From JAEUPI01 sp046348365 (GTDB lineage: Bacteria > Pseudomonadota > Gammaproteobacteria > Burkholderiales > Burkholderiaceae_C): a stretch of 64,000 bases of DNA. The stretch's first letter is position 1. Each line of letters starts with the position of its first letter. The DNA lies in contig JAXMEL010000002.1 of assembly GCA_046348365.1 (NCBI GenBank), positions 1 to 64,000 of the forward strand. Direction: 5' to 3'. Position numbers and translations under genes: made by a program. Below the pieces are notes generated by a model. That model did not search any database, was not told where the DNA came from, and saw nothing but the letters and a program-made list of their open reading frames with translations. Shown here piece after piece: positions 19,652 to 28,132 of the stretch.

Positions 19652-20290
19652 CTAGGCCCCCGCCACCAGCGCATCCGAATCCCCGCGAAACCGCCGCACC
19701 AGCCCCCGCAGGAAGCGGAACAGCACCACGATCAGCGCCAGCATCACCACCAGCGCAACCGCCAGCGCCACGAAGAACAGCGCCGGATGCGTCCACGACA
19801 GCCACAGCATGCCGGGCACCGCCGCGTCACCCGCCAGCGACAACGCGATGTTCGAGAACGGCTCGGGCGAGGTGTTGGCTGCCGCGCGCGTGGTCGCCTT
19901 CGCGGTGTGCGACGTTGCCGCCAGCGCGCCGCCCATCAGCGCGGCAATCACCGTCCACGCCGCCGAGTCGCCGCCGAACACGCCGGCGGCCAATGCCATG
20001 CCGGCCGGCACGCGGATGAAGGTGTGCACGGCGTCCCACACCGTGTCGAGGCCCGGGATCTTGTCGGCGAAGAACTCCACCGCCAGCATCAGCCCCGACG
20101 CGCCGAGCACCAGCGGGTTCTGCAGCACGTGCAGCCCTTGCGGCAGCGGCACCCAGCCGAGGAAGCCGGCAAGCCCGGTGAGGAACACCACCGCGTAGAG
20201 CCGCAACCCGCTCGCCCAGCCCATCGCCGCGGCCAGCGCGAAGAGCTGCGTGGTGTCGAGGTTCACGCCTGCAAGGTTCAGGTCTGCCAT
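19652..20290 (-). CDS. DUF4126 membrane protein
   Basis: 212 aa with about five hydrophobic segments (about 12-35, 55-75, 95-130, 150-165, 170-195). The glycine-rich ASGLRLYAVVFLTGLAG and EFFADKIPGLD blocks are typical of DUF4126. It is a presumed inner-membrane protein of unknown function. Its start overlaps the end of the enoyl-CoA hydratase gene by 13 bp, so it is co-transcribed with leucine catabolism genes, perhaps only by position. Confidence 0.85.
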   Translation of the reverse strand: MADLNLAGVNLDTTQLFALAAAMGWASGLRLYAVVFLTGLAGFLGWVPLPQGLHVLQNPLVLGASGLMLAVEFFADKIPGLDTVWDAVHTFIRVPAGMALAAGVFGGDSAAWTVIAALMGGALAATSHTAKATTRAAANTSPEPFSNIALSLAGDAAVPGMLWLSWTHPALFFVALAVALVVMLALIVVLFRFLRGLVRRFRGDSDALVAGA

Positions 20291-21063
20291 GGCGGACTCC
20301 GTTTCTGCAGAAAGGCCTGCACGCCGGCGCGCCCCTCGGCGCTCGCGCGGATGTCGGCGATGCGGCGCGCCGTGTCATCACGCAGCGCGGCGGTGATCGG
20401 TTGACCGGCCACGTCGTGCACCAGCTTCTTGCAGGCCTTGACCGCGGCGGGGCCGTTGGCCACGAGCAGCGCCACCAGCTCGTCGACCTTGGCGTCGAGC
20501 GCCTCGGGCGCCACAAGCTCGTGCACGAAGCCGAGCCGGTGGGCCTCGGCGGCCGAGAAACGCTCGGCGCTGACGAAGTAGCGCCGCGAGGCCTGTTCGC
20601 CGAGCGCGCGCACCACGTAGGGCCCGATCGTGGCCGGCAGCAGGCCGAGCCGCGCCTCGCTCAAGCAGAAGTGCACGCCCTCGGCGGCGACGAGCACGTC
20701 GCAGGCCGCGGCCAGGCCCATGCCGCCGGCATAGCAGTCGCCTTGGATGCGGCCCACCACCGGCAGCGGGCAGCTGTAGACGGCCCACAGCATGTCGGCC
20801 AGCCGATCGGCGTCGGCGCGGTTCTGCTCCCACGAATAGTCAGCCATCGCGCGCATCCAGTTCAGATCCGCGCCGGCGCAGAAGGCCTTGCCGTGGCCGC
20901 CGAGCACGATCGCGCGCAGCGATGCATCGGCGCCGAGCGTGGCGAAGGCCTGCGCCAGCTCGGCGATCACCGCGTCGTTGAACGCGTTGCGCACGTCGGG
21001 GCGGTTGAGGAACACGCGCGCGACGCCGGCCTGCCGCGAGATGTCGAGCGTGGGCGTCGTCAC
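20278..21063 (-). CDS. liuC: Enoyl-CoA hydratase, probable methylglutaconyl-CoA hydratase
   Basis: 261 aa, crotonase fold. The oxyanion-hole segments GKAFCAGADLNWM and YAGGMGLAAACDVLVA are visible, with a catalytic Glu in LSEARLGLLPATIGPYV. In the liu pathway this enzyme hydrates 3-methylglutaconyl-CoA to HMG-CoA. The GTG start at 21063 overlaps the DinB-like stop (GTGA). Crotonases are hard to assign by sequence, but the cluster supports this role. Confidence 0.9.
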   Translation of the reverse strand: MTTPTLDISRQAGVARVFLNRPDVRNAFNDAVIAELAQAFATLGADASLRAIVLGGHGKAFCAGADLNWMRAMADYSWEQNRADADRLADMLWAVYSCPLPVVGRIQGDCYAGGMGLAAACDVLVAAEGVHFCLSEARLGLLPATIGPYVVRALGEQASRRYFVSAERFSAAEAHRLGFVHELVAPEALDAKVDELVALLVANGPAAVKACKKLVHDVAGQPITAALRDDTARRIADIRASAEGRAGVQAFLQKRSPPWQT

Positions 21064-21584
21064 GGTGGCGTCTTGCCAGCAGTGCCATACAGCACCGGGA
21101 TCAGCAGATCGATCTCGGGGCATTCGTGGCCCAGCATCGTGATCGCGGCCGTGATCTGCCCGCGGTGATGCGTGCCGTGGTTGAACGCGTGGCTCAACGC
21201 AGCGGTGAACGGCACCGAGCGCGACTTGCCGTCGGTGCTGGTGTAGGCGAGTGGGCCGTCGAACCGCGCTGCGGGCCACGACTCGATCGCCGGCACCCAT
21301 GCCCGCGATGCGGCGCGCATCGCGGCAGCGAGTTGGGCGCGGTCGGCGTGCACCTCTTCGTTCAGCTTGCGGTTCGGCGACGTGCCGTTGGCGAAGCGCT
21401 CGAACCACAGGTGGTGGTCGGTCAGCAGCAGGTGGTTCAACGTGCCGTGCACGCTGTTGAAGAACAGGCCGACGTCGCGCCGGTACTCGTCGTCGCTCAG
21501 CTTCGCGACATGGCGATCGAGCAGATGCTCGGTGGCCCACGCATGGTAGCGAGCCAGCATCAGGAAATGGTCGCGTGCGTTCAT
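21060..21584 (-). CDS. DinB-family protein
   Basis: 174 aa, a four-helix DinB/YfiT fold. Three metal-binding histidines are recognisable in HGTLNHLLLTDHHLW and FNHGTHHRGQITAAI. DinB-like proteins are metal-dependent thiol-S-transferases or of unknown role; damage induction is known only for some Bacillus members. It lies inside the liu operon between liuB and liuC. A second, distinct DinB gene is at 47728. Confidence 0.87.
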   Translation of the reverse strand: MNARDHFLMLARYHAWATEHLLDRHVAKLSDDEYRRDVGLFFNSVHGTLNHLLLTDHHLWFERFANGTSPNRKLNEEVHADRAQLAAAMRAASRAWVPAIESWPAARFDGPLAYTSTDGKSRSVPFTAALSHAFNHGTHHRGQITAAITMLGHECPEIDLLIPVLYGTAGKTPP

Positions 21585-21597
21585 CGCGTCGCTCCAA

Positions 21598-23220
21598 TCA
21601 CATGCGGAACACGCCGAAGCGCGTGTCGGCGATCGGCGCGTTCAGGCTCGCCGACAACCCCAGCGCCAGCACACGGCGCGTGTCCGCAGGGTCGATGACG
21701 CCATCGTCCCACAAACGCGCCGAGGCGTAATAGGGATGTCCCTGGCGCTCGTACTGCTCGAGGATCGGCGCGCGAAACGCTGCTTCGTCTTCGGCGCTCC
21801 AGCTGCCGCCCTTGGCCTCCAACGCGTCGCGGCGCACGGTGGCCAGCACGCTGGCCGCCTGCTCGCCGCCCATGACGCTGATGCGCGCGCTGGGCCACAT
21901 CCACAGAAAGCGTGGGCTGTACGCACGACCGCACATGCCGTAGTTGCCGGCGCCGAAGCTGCCGCCGGTGATGATCGTGAACTTGGGCACCTGCGCGCAG
22001 GCCACCGCGGTGACCATCTTGGCGCCGGCGCGCGCGATGCCTTCGTTCTCGACCTTGCGCCCGACCATGAAGCCGGTGATGTTCTGCAGGAACACCAGCG
22101 GCACCTTGCGCTGGCAGCACAGCTCGATGAAGTGCGCGCCCTTGTTGGCGCTCTCGGAGAACAGGATGCCGTTGTTGGCCACGAAGCCCACCGGCATGCC
22201 CTCGATGTGCGCGAAGCCGCACACCAGCGTGGTGCCGTAGCGGGCCTTGAACTCGTCGAGCTCGGAGCCGTCGACGATGCGCGCGATCACCTCGCGCACG
22301 TCGTACGGCTTGCGCCAGTCGGGCGGCACCACGCCGTGCAGCTCCTCGGGCGCATACGCCGGCGCGCGCGGCGCGGTGCACAGCAGCTGCTGCGGCTTGC
22401 GCCAGTTGAGGTTGGCCACGATCTGCCGCGCCAGCGCCAGCGCGTGCAGGTCGTTCTCGGCGAGATGATCGGCCACGCCCGACAGCCGGGTGTGCACGTC
22501 GCCGCCGCCGAGATCCTCCGCGCTCACCACCTCGCCGGTGGCCGCCTTCACCAGCGGCGGGCCGCCGAGGAAGATCGTGCCCTGGTTGCGCACGATGATG
22601 GTCTCGTCGCTCATCGCCGGCATGTAGGCGCCGCCGGCCGTGCATGAGCCCATCACGATGGCGATCTGCGGAATGCCCTGCCCGCTCAAGTTGGCCTGGT
22701 TGTAGAAGATGCGGCCGAAGTGCTCGCGGTCGGGGAACACGTCGTCCTGATTCGGCAGGTTGGCGCCGCCGGAATCGACGAGGTAGATGCACGGCAGCCG
22801 GTTCTGCGCCGCGATCTCCTGCGCGCGCAGGTGCTTCTTCACCGTGAGCGGAAAGTACGAACCGCCCTTCACGGTGGCGTCGTTGCAGATCACCATGCAT
22901 TCGGCGCCGCTCACGCGGCCGATGCCGGCGATGATGCCGGCGCTGGGCGCGGCGTCGGTGCCGTCTTTCTCCTTGTAGACGTTGAAGCCCGCCAGCGCGC
23001 CGATCTCGAGAAACGGCGTGTCGGGGTCGAGCAGCCGCTCGACGCGCTCGCGCGGCAGCAGCTTGCCGCGCGCCGTGTGGCGCTGGCGCAGGTCTTCGGG
23101 GCCGCCGCGGGCGACGCGCTCGAGCTGCGCATTCAGGTCGGTCACCAGCGCGCGCATCGCCTGCGCGTTGGTCTTGAAGGCCTCGCTGCGCGGATTGAGC
23201 TTACTGCTGATCACGGCCAT
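21598..23220 (-). CDS. liuB: Methylcrotonyl-CoA carboxylase carboxyltransferase subunit
   Basis: 540 aa, the usual length. N- and C-terminal carboxyltransferase crotonase-like domains carry CIYLVDSGGANLPNQ, GGAYMPAMSDE and GSFGAGNYGMCGRAY. It transfers the carboxyl group from biotin on LiuD to 3-methylcrotonyl-CoA. The start shares one base with the stop of the isovaleryl-CoA dehydrogenase gene (TGATG), so translation is coupled. Confidence 0.96.
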   Translation of the reverse strand: MAVISSKLNPRSEAFKTNAQAMRALVTDLNAQLERVARGGPEDLRQRHTARGKLLPRERVERLLDPDTPFLEIGALAGFNVYKEKDGTDAAPSAGIIAGIGRVSGAECMVICNDATVKGGSYFPLTVKKHLRAQEIAAQNRLPCIYLVDSGGANLPNQDDVFPDREHFGRIFYNQANLSGQGIPQIAIVMGSCTAGGAYMPAMSDETIIVRNQGTIFLGGPPLVKAATGEVVSAEDLGGGDVHTRLSGVADHLAENDLHALALARQIVANLNWRKPQQLLCTAPRAPAYAPEELHGVVPPDWRKPYDVREVIARIVDGSELDEFKARYGTTLVCGFAHIEGMPVGFVANNGILFSESANKGAHFIELCCQRKVPLVFLQNITGFMVGRKVENEGIARAGAKMVTAVACAQVPKFTIITGGSFGAGNYGMCGRAYSPRFLWMWPSARISVMGGEQAASVLATVRRDALEAKGGSWSAEDEAAFRAPILEQYERQGHPYYASARLWDDGVIDPADTRRVLALGLSASLNAPIADTRFGVFRM

Positions 23221-24392
23221 CACGCGGTCTCGGCAAAGAGTTCGCGGCCGATCAGCATGCGGCGGATCTCGCTGGTGCCCGCGCCGATCTCGTAGAGCTT
23301 GGCGTCGCGCCACAGCCGGCCCGCGGGGTAGTCGCTGGTGTAGCCCACGCCGCCGAGCGCCTGGATCGCCTCGCCGGCCATCCACGTGGCCTTCTCGGCC
23401 GAGTAGAGGATCGCGCCGGCTGCGTCCTTGCGCAGCGTGCGCGCGTGGTCGGCGTGGTCGCAGGCGCGGCCCACCGCGTACACATAGGCGCGGCAAGCCT
23501 GGAAGGTGGTGTACATGTCGGCCAGCTTGCCCTGCATGAGCTGGAACTCGCCGATGCTCTGGCCGAACTGCTTGCGCTCGTGCAGGTAGGGCACCACCAC
23601 GTCCATGCACGCGGCCATGATGCCCAGCGGCCCGCCGGAGAGCACGGCGCGCTCGTAGTCGAGGCCGCTCATCAGCACCTTGGCGCCGTTGCCTTCGCCG
23701 CCGAGCACGTTCTCGGCCGGCACCTCGCAGTTCTCGAAGAACAGCGGGAAGGTGTTGGAGCCGCGCATGCCCAGCTTGTCGAGGTGCTTGCCGTGCGTGA
23801 AGCCCTCGAAGCCCTTCTCGACGATGAAGGCCGTCATGCCGCGCGCGCCCATGTTGGCGTCGGTCTTGGCATAGACGATCAACGTGTCGGCATCGCCGCC
23901 GTTGGTGATCCACATCTTGCTGCCGTTGAGCACGTAGCGGTCGCCTTTGGCCTCGGCCTTGAGCTTCATGCTCACCACGTCGGAGCCGGCGCCGGGCTCG
24001 CTCATCGCCAGCGCGCCCACGTGCTCGCCGCTCACCAGCTTGGGCAGGTACTTCTTCTTCTGCGCCGGGCTGCCATTGCGGTGGATCTGATTCACGCACA
24101 GGTTCGAATGCGCGCCGTAGCTCAGGCCCACCGCGGCGCTGGCGCGGCTGATCTCCTCCATCGCCACCATGTGGGCCAGGTAGCCCAGCTGCGTGCCGCC
24201 GTACTCCTCGGCCACCGTGAGGCCGAGCACGCCCAGATCGCCGAAGCGGCGCCACAGGTCGGCCGGGAAGTCGTTGGCGCGGTCGATCTCGGCGGCGCGC
24301 GGCGCGATCTCGTGGCGGGCGAAGTCGCGCACGGCGTCGCGCAGCGCGTCGATGTCGTCGCCGAGATCGAAGCGGAAGCTGGATTCGAACAT
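23220..24392 (-). CDS. liuA: Isovaleryl-CoA dehydrogenase
   Basis: 390 aa. The acyl-CoA dehydrogenase domains are in order: N-terminal helices, middle beta (AMSEPGAGSDVVSMKL, MWITNGGDADT) and C-terminal helices. The catalytic Glu is in LDYERAVLSGGPLG on helix G, the position used by isovaleryl-CoA dehydrogenase rather than the C-terminal position of other family members. It oxidises isovaleryl-CoA to 3-methylcrotonyl-CoA. It is the first gene of the minus-strand liu operon, divergent from the TetR regulator. Confidence 0.96.
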   Translation of the reverse strand: MFESSFRFDLGDDIDALRDAVRDFARHEIAPRAAEIDRANDFPADLWRRFGDLGVLGLTVAEEYGGTQLGYLAHMVAMEEISRASAAVGLSYGAHSNLCVNQIHRNGSPAQKKKYLPKLVSGEHVGALAMSEPGAGSDVVSMKLKAEAKGDRYVLNGSKMWITNGGDADTLIVYAKTDANMGARGMTAFIVEKGFEGFTHGKHLDKLGMRGSNTFPLFFENCEVPAENVLGGEGNGAKVLMSGLDYERAVLSGGPLGIMAACMDVVVPYLHERKQFGQSIGEFQLMQGKLADMYTTFQACRAYVYAVGRACDHADHARTLRKDAAGAILYSAEKATWMAGEAIQALGGVGYTSDYPAGRLWRDAKLYEIGAGTSEIRRMLIGRELFAETA

Positions 24393-24428
24393 GGAGCTCT
24401 CCTGCTGCGGCGCGCCCGCGCCCAGAGT

Positions 24429-24441
24429 TGAGCCGGGCTCA
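24429..24441. promoter_or_regulatory. Palindrome near liuA promoter
   Basis: TGAGCC-G-GGCTCA is a perfect 13-bp palindrome 36 bp upstream of liuA. It shares the TTGAG half-site seen in the palindrome at 24494-24510, so it may be a second, weaker operator for the same TetR regulator. Confidence 0.4.
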
Positions 24442-24493
24442 GATCGAACCGCAGTCGCAGGTTAGCAGAGCCGGCGTGGCGGCTCAAGCAGAA

Positions 24494-24510
24494 CTTGAGT
24501 GATACTCAAG
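24494..24510. promoter_or_regulatory. Probable TetR-family operator
   Basis: CTTGAGT-GAT-ACTCAAG is a perfect 17-bp palindrome in the divergent liuA/TetR intergenic region. It ends 2 bp before the regulator ATG at 24513, so binding would block regulator expression (autoregulation) and could repress liuA. Its size and symmetry fit TetR-family operators. Confidence 0.65.
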
Positions 24511-24512
24511 CC

Positions 24513-25292
24513 ATGGCCAACCGCCCGACCCGGCGCGCCCAGGCGCGAGCCGACGCCCCTGCACCGCGAAGCGCCCCCGCGCGCACCGGCGGCAGCGCCG
24601 CGGCGCGCGTGCAGCGGCGCGCGCCGGCCAGCGCGAAATCCGAGCAACGCGTGCGCGACATCGTGCGCGTCGGCCGCGAGGTGTTCTCCGAGCGCGGCTA
24701 CGAGCGCGCCACCACCACCGAGATCGCCCAGCGCCTGGGCGTCAGCGAGGCCACGGTGTTCACCTACTTCCGCGGCAAGCGCGAGCTGTGCCTGCGCGTG
24801 ATCACCGAGTGGTACGACGAGATCATCGCCGCCATCGAGCAGGGCCTGCCGAAGCACAAGTCCATCCGCGCGCAGCTCGAGTTCATCGTCGCCACGCACC
24901 TGCGCCTGTTCCTCGTGCACGGCACCGGCATGTGTGCGGTGGTGCTCAGCGAGGGGCGCAGCAAGGGCCCGAGCGAGCTGGGCGACATCGTGCAGCCGCT
25001 GCAGCGCCGCTACACCGCGCCGCTGATGGACCTGCTCGCCCGCGGCCAGGCCAGCGGCGCGATCCGCGCCGACGTGCCGTTGCGGCTGCTGCGGCCGCTG
25101 GTGTTCGGGCCGATGGAGCACATCCTGTGGGAGGCCGTGGCCACGCAGCGCCGCATCGACATCGATGCCACCGCGGCCACGATCAGCGAGCTGCTGTGGG
25201 GCGCGCTGCGCGCGCCGTCGGCCGAGCTGGCGGCGCTGCGCGCGATGCGCGGTGCGCTCGAGGACGTGCTGGAGCGCGCCGGGGCGCGCTGA
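24513..25292 (+). CDS. TetR-family regulator of the liu cluster (LiuQ-like)
   Basis: 259 aa. An unusually long Ala/Arg/Pro-rich N-terminal extension (about 1-45) precedes the TetR helix-turn-helix (TTTEIAQRLGVSEATVFTYF) and a ligand domain. It is divergent from liuA with a palindromic operator directly upstream. Many betaproteobacteria use a TetR protein (LiuQ) to control branched-chain amino acid breakdown, so this is the likely role. ATG 24513 has no Shine-Dalgarno sequence; a TTG at 24495 would lie inside the operator. Translation may be leaderless, or the true start may be downstream of the Arg-rich extension. Confidence 0.85.
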   Translation: MANRPTRRAQARADAPAPRSAPARTGGSAAARVQRRAPASAKSEQRVRDIVRVGREVFSERGYERATTTEIAQRLGVSEATVFTYFRGKRELCLRVITEWYDEIIAAIEQGLPKHKSIRAQLEFIVATHLRLFLVHGTGMCAVVLSEGRSKGPSELGDIVQPLQRRYTAPLMDLLARGQASGAIRADVPLRLLRPLVFGPMEHILWEAVATQRRIDIDATAATISELLWGALRAPSAELAALRAMRGALEDVLERAGAR

Positions 25293-25313
25293 TGCCGGGC
25301 CCCGCGGCCGGCG

Positions 25314-25886
25314 TCAGATGTACCAGGTGAAGTAGAAGCCGATGTGGTTGCCGTCGGCGCTGGGGCTGCCGTTCTTGGGCTTGTAGGTCTCGCTCACGCC
25401 GCGCAGCTTCAGGCCGATGTTCGGCGTCACGAGGTACTCGCCTTCGAACACCGCGCCGGTGGTCGACTCGAAGTCGAGCCCGGTGCCCGAGAGCACGCCG
25501 CTGCCGCGGATCTTGGGGCTGTTGACCAGGCGCAGGCCGCCGCCGAGGCGGAAGGCGGGGTTCAGCTGGTAGTGCGCCAGCACCTCGATGGGGTAGCGCG
25601 AGAAGCGTAGCGAGCCGTTGCTGCCGCGGCTGGTGTCGTCGACCTGGTAGCCGCCGTTGAGCTGCATCGTCACCTGCGGCGTGGCGCGGAATTCCACGCC
25701 GCCGAACACATGCACCAAGCCGCCGGCCTTGATGCTCTCGGTGGTGCCGTCGGTGAACACCACGGTGGCCAGCGTGTCGCCGCCGGTGGTCAGGCCCATG
25801 CCGAGCAGGCCGCGCGCGCTCGTCTGCGCCATCGCAGCGCCGGAAGCCATCAACGCAACCGCACCAGCCAACACAAACCGTTTCAT
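25314..25886 (-). CDS. Outer membrane beta-barrel protein (OmpW-like)
   Basis: 190 aa. A clear signal peptide (MKRFVLAGAVALMASGAAMA, then QTSARG) is followed by alternating hydrophobic beta strands and a C-terminal aromatic residue pattern ending GFYFTWYI, as expected for an outer membrane barrel of about eight strands. Start 25886 has AGGAG upstream; the longer reading was rejected because it hides the signal peptide. The specific family is uncertain. It converges on the TetR gene with 21 bp between. Confidence 0.78.
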   Translation of the reverse strand: MKRFVLAGAVALMASGAAMAQTSARGLLGMGLTTGGDTLATVVFTDGTTESIKAGGLVHVFGGVEFRATPQVTMQLNGGYQVDDTSRGSNGSLRFSRYPIEVLAHYQLNPAFRLGGGLRLVNSPKIRGSGVLSGTGLDFESTTGAVFEGEYLVTPNIGLKLRGVSETYKPKNGSPSADGNHIGFYFTWYI

Positions 25887-26000
25887 GGAGAGACTCCTGC
25901 CGTCATTTGGATCGACCTCGAATTGTCGTGACCGCAATGCATCGCGGACCGCACAGCGTGGCACGAGCGCCACGGACCGGCGTGAACAGTTGTCACACCG

Positions 26001-26903
26001 TCAGCGGCGCCGACGCAGGCCCAGCGCCATTACCGCGCCGACCACCAGCAGCGCGCCCAGCCACTGCACCGGTGCGATGGCCTGCCCCAACAGCGCCCAG
26101 GCCATCACCAGCGCGGCCACCGGCTCGACGTTGAGGATCGGCGAGTTGCCCACCACGCCGAGCTTGGGCAGCAGCACGAACAGCGACGTGAACGCGGTGC
26201 CGTAGAGCGCCGTCAGCGCGGCCAGGCCCCACCAGCCCGCCGGCGCCGTGGGCCAGTGCAGCCCGCCCTGCAGCGGCGCTGCCGCCAGCGCGAGCACGCC
26301 CACGATGGCCATCGTGATCGCGCTGCGCAGCCGGCCGTCGAGCGCAGCCACCTCATGCTGCGTGAGCGCGAGCACGAGGCCGAACGCTGCGCCGGCCGCG
26401 ACCGCGAGCGCGACGCCGGGCCCGATCGCCGACCACTGTGCGCGCGCGCCGAGCCCCGAGGCCGCGCCCCACACGTCGAGCGCGAGCGCCAGGCCGACCA
26501 GGATCACCGGCATCGCCAGCAGCACGCGGCGTTCGGGCGCATGGCGGTACAGCGCGAAGGCCCAGAGCCCCGTCCACAGCGGATAGCTGTTGAAAGCCAG
26601 CAGCGACAGGCCGACCGGGATGCGCGCCACCGAGGCATACAGGCACACGCTCTGCACCGCCACCAGCAGGCCAATCAGCGGCATCACGGCGCGCTGCCGC
26701 GGCGCCAGCCCGAGCGGCACGCGGTTCATCCACACCAGCAGCGCCGCCACCGCCGCGGTGACCAGGCTGCGTGAGGCCACCGCGGTGATCACGTCGGCGC
26801 CATGGTCGAAGGCCACGCGCGCGGCGACGTGGTTGCCGCCGAAGAGGCAGGCCAGCAGCAGCAGGGCGAGAAAGGCTCGGGGGCTCGGTGCGGCGACGCT
26901 CAT
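26001..26903 (-). CDS. EamA/DMT-family transporter
   Basis: 300 aa, ten predicted membrane helices in two EamA repeats, with a short basic tail GLRRRR. The repeat start FLALLLLACLFGGNHVAARVAF and second-repeat PILNVEPVAALVMAWALLGQ are typical. It is likely an exporter of amino acids or other metabolites; the substrate is unknown. Its ATG overlaps the jetD stop (ATGA), so it is translationally coupled to a defence operon, which is unusual. Confidence 0.88.
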   Translation of the reverse strand: MSVAAPSPRAFLALLLLACLFGGNHVAARVAFDHGADVITAVASRSLVTAAVAALLVWMNRVPLGLAPRQRAVMPLIGLLVAVQSVCLYASVARIPVGLSLLAFNSYPLWTGLWAFALYRHAPERRVLLAMPVILVGLALALDVWGAASGLGARAQWSAIGPGVALAVAAGAAFGLVLALTQHEVAALDGRLRSAITMAIVGVLALAAAPLQGGLHWPTAPAGWWGLAALTALYGTAFTSLFVLLPKLGVVGNSPILNVEPVAALVMAWALLGQAIAPVQWLGALLVVGAVMALGLRRRR

Positions 26904-28132
26904 TCGCGCGCCCCAATGTCCGAGACCGCCGCGGGTGACGGCGACCCTGGTGGCCCAGTCAAGGCCCGCTCCACGACCGGCCACGGAATGCGCTCTTGCT
27001 CGAGCCGGACGCTCGGGCCCCAGGTGTTTGCCAGCAGGTCGTCGAAGAGTGCTCGCTCGTCGGCACTGAGATGTTCAGGCGCTGGACCCGACCACGGTTC
27101 CGACTCCTGGCCCCACAAGTCGCGGTGCGAAAGCAACGTGCCACGATCCATTAGCAGCGATTCGGCGTGCGGCCAACTGGTGCGCAGCCGGGCGAGTATG
27201 GCGAGTCCATGGCTGTCGATGTCGCCCCAGCAACGCAATCGAGCGCAGCGCAGCCACGGCACACCGGCCAACAGCCGGACGGCATGTCCGAGTTTCATGA
27301 AGACAACGGTGCCCGGCCGCTCAGGCAGCGCCAGCGCGGATGCGAGGTTCTCGACCACAAGTACCTCGTCCGGCTGCAGCGACAGTGCGGCGATCTGTTC
27401 GGTTGGCGCCTCGACGTCAGCCAAGCCGCCGAGCTGGCGAATCAAGCCAGGACACAACATCCGAAGTCTCAAGCGCGGCGGCGCCCGCGTGAGGCCGAGC
27501 AGCCTATGCAGTTCGCGATCGACTGTGCCACGGTTCCAAGGCAAGGCGGCCGCAAACTCGGTCACGACGCCACTGCGCCGTTCGACCCACTTGCTGTCTA
27601 GTCCTTCTACTGGAAGTTGCCTGAGAAGCAGCCCAGAGGCAGGGTGTCGACTCACCCATCCGATCAACGCGGCAAGACGATCGATGTCGGGTTCGGGCCA
27701 ATCTGCCAGTGCTTCGAATACGCGCGCCCCGGTGGGCGCGATCGCACCGCGCGGCAATGCGTCTGCCAGCCGCCGCCGGCGCTCGACGGCTCGCCGCCAG
27801 CGCTGGCCTTGGTCCACTACCTCGGCAATGGCCTCGCAACGCGCGAAGACCAGGTTCGCTGGTAAGCGTTGAGTACCCAGTCGCGGCCAATGGCGCTCCT
27901 CCCAGCGCACCTCGCCCGGACCCGGCCAGGCCCGCCAAGCCTCCACCCACTCGCGCACTTTCGCCACATCCGCGCTGGCTTCCACAGACGTAGGTATCCC
28001 CAGGGACAACTTCAGGGCGTCGCAATCGTTGCCTGCTTCCGCGCACTCGCTCGCCCACCATTGCAGGTGAAGACGTGCGTAACACCGCGCCACTTCAGCG
28101 CGCACTGTCTCAGGCAGCAGCAGCTTGCGCAT
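26900..28132 (-). CDS. jetD: Wadjet protein JetD (toprim-like nuclease subunit)
   Basis: 410 aa. The N-terminal DUF3322 region (about 1-190) is followed by a DUF2220 toprim-type domain (about 230-400). The toprim acidic residues appear as VVEN (Glu near 264) and WGDIDSHGLAIL (two Asp near 309-311), as in topoisomerase VI A-type folds. In Wadjet, JetD cleaves circular DNA that the JetABC motor has judged small and closed. Its start overlaps the JetC end by 23 bp. Confidence 0.92.
   Translation of the reverse strand: MRKLLLPETVRAEVARCYARLHLQWWASECAEAGNDCDALKLSLGIPTSVEASADVAKVREWVEAWRAWPGPGEVRWEERHWPRLGTQRLPANLVFARCEAIAEVVDQGQRWRRAVERRRRLADALPRGAIAPTGARVFEALADWPEPDIDRLAALIGWVSRHPASGLLLRQLPVEGLDSKWVERRSGVVTEFAAALPWNRGTVDRELHRLLGLTRAPPRLRLRMLCPGLIRQLGGLADVEAPTEQIAALSLQPDEVLVVENLASALALPERPGTVVFMKLGHAVRLLAGVPWLRCARLRCWGDIDSHGLAILARLRTSWPHAESLLMDRGTLLSHRDLWGQESEPWSGPAPEHLSADERALFDDLLANTWGPSVRLEQERIPWPVVERALTGPPGSPSPAAVSDIGARE

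Noticed and set aside
19029..19805. Minus-strand frame through the repeat gap upstream of liuD
   Set aside because: It only translates the repeat elements and part of the DUF4126 gene. It has no start signal or conserved domain.
21060..21584. DinB proteins as a DNA-damage response
   Set aside because: The fold alone does not imply damage induction. No LexA-like box was seen near either copy.
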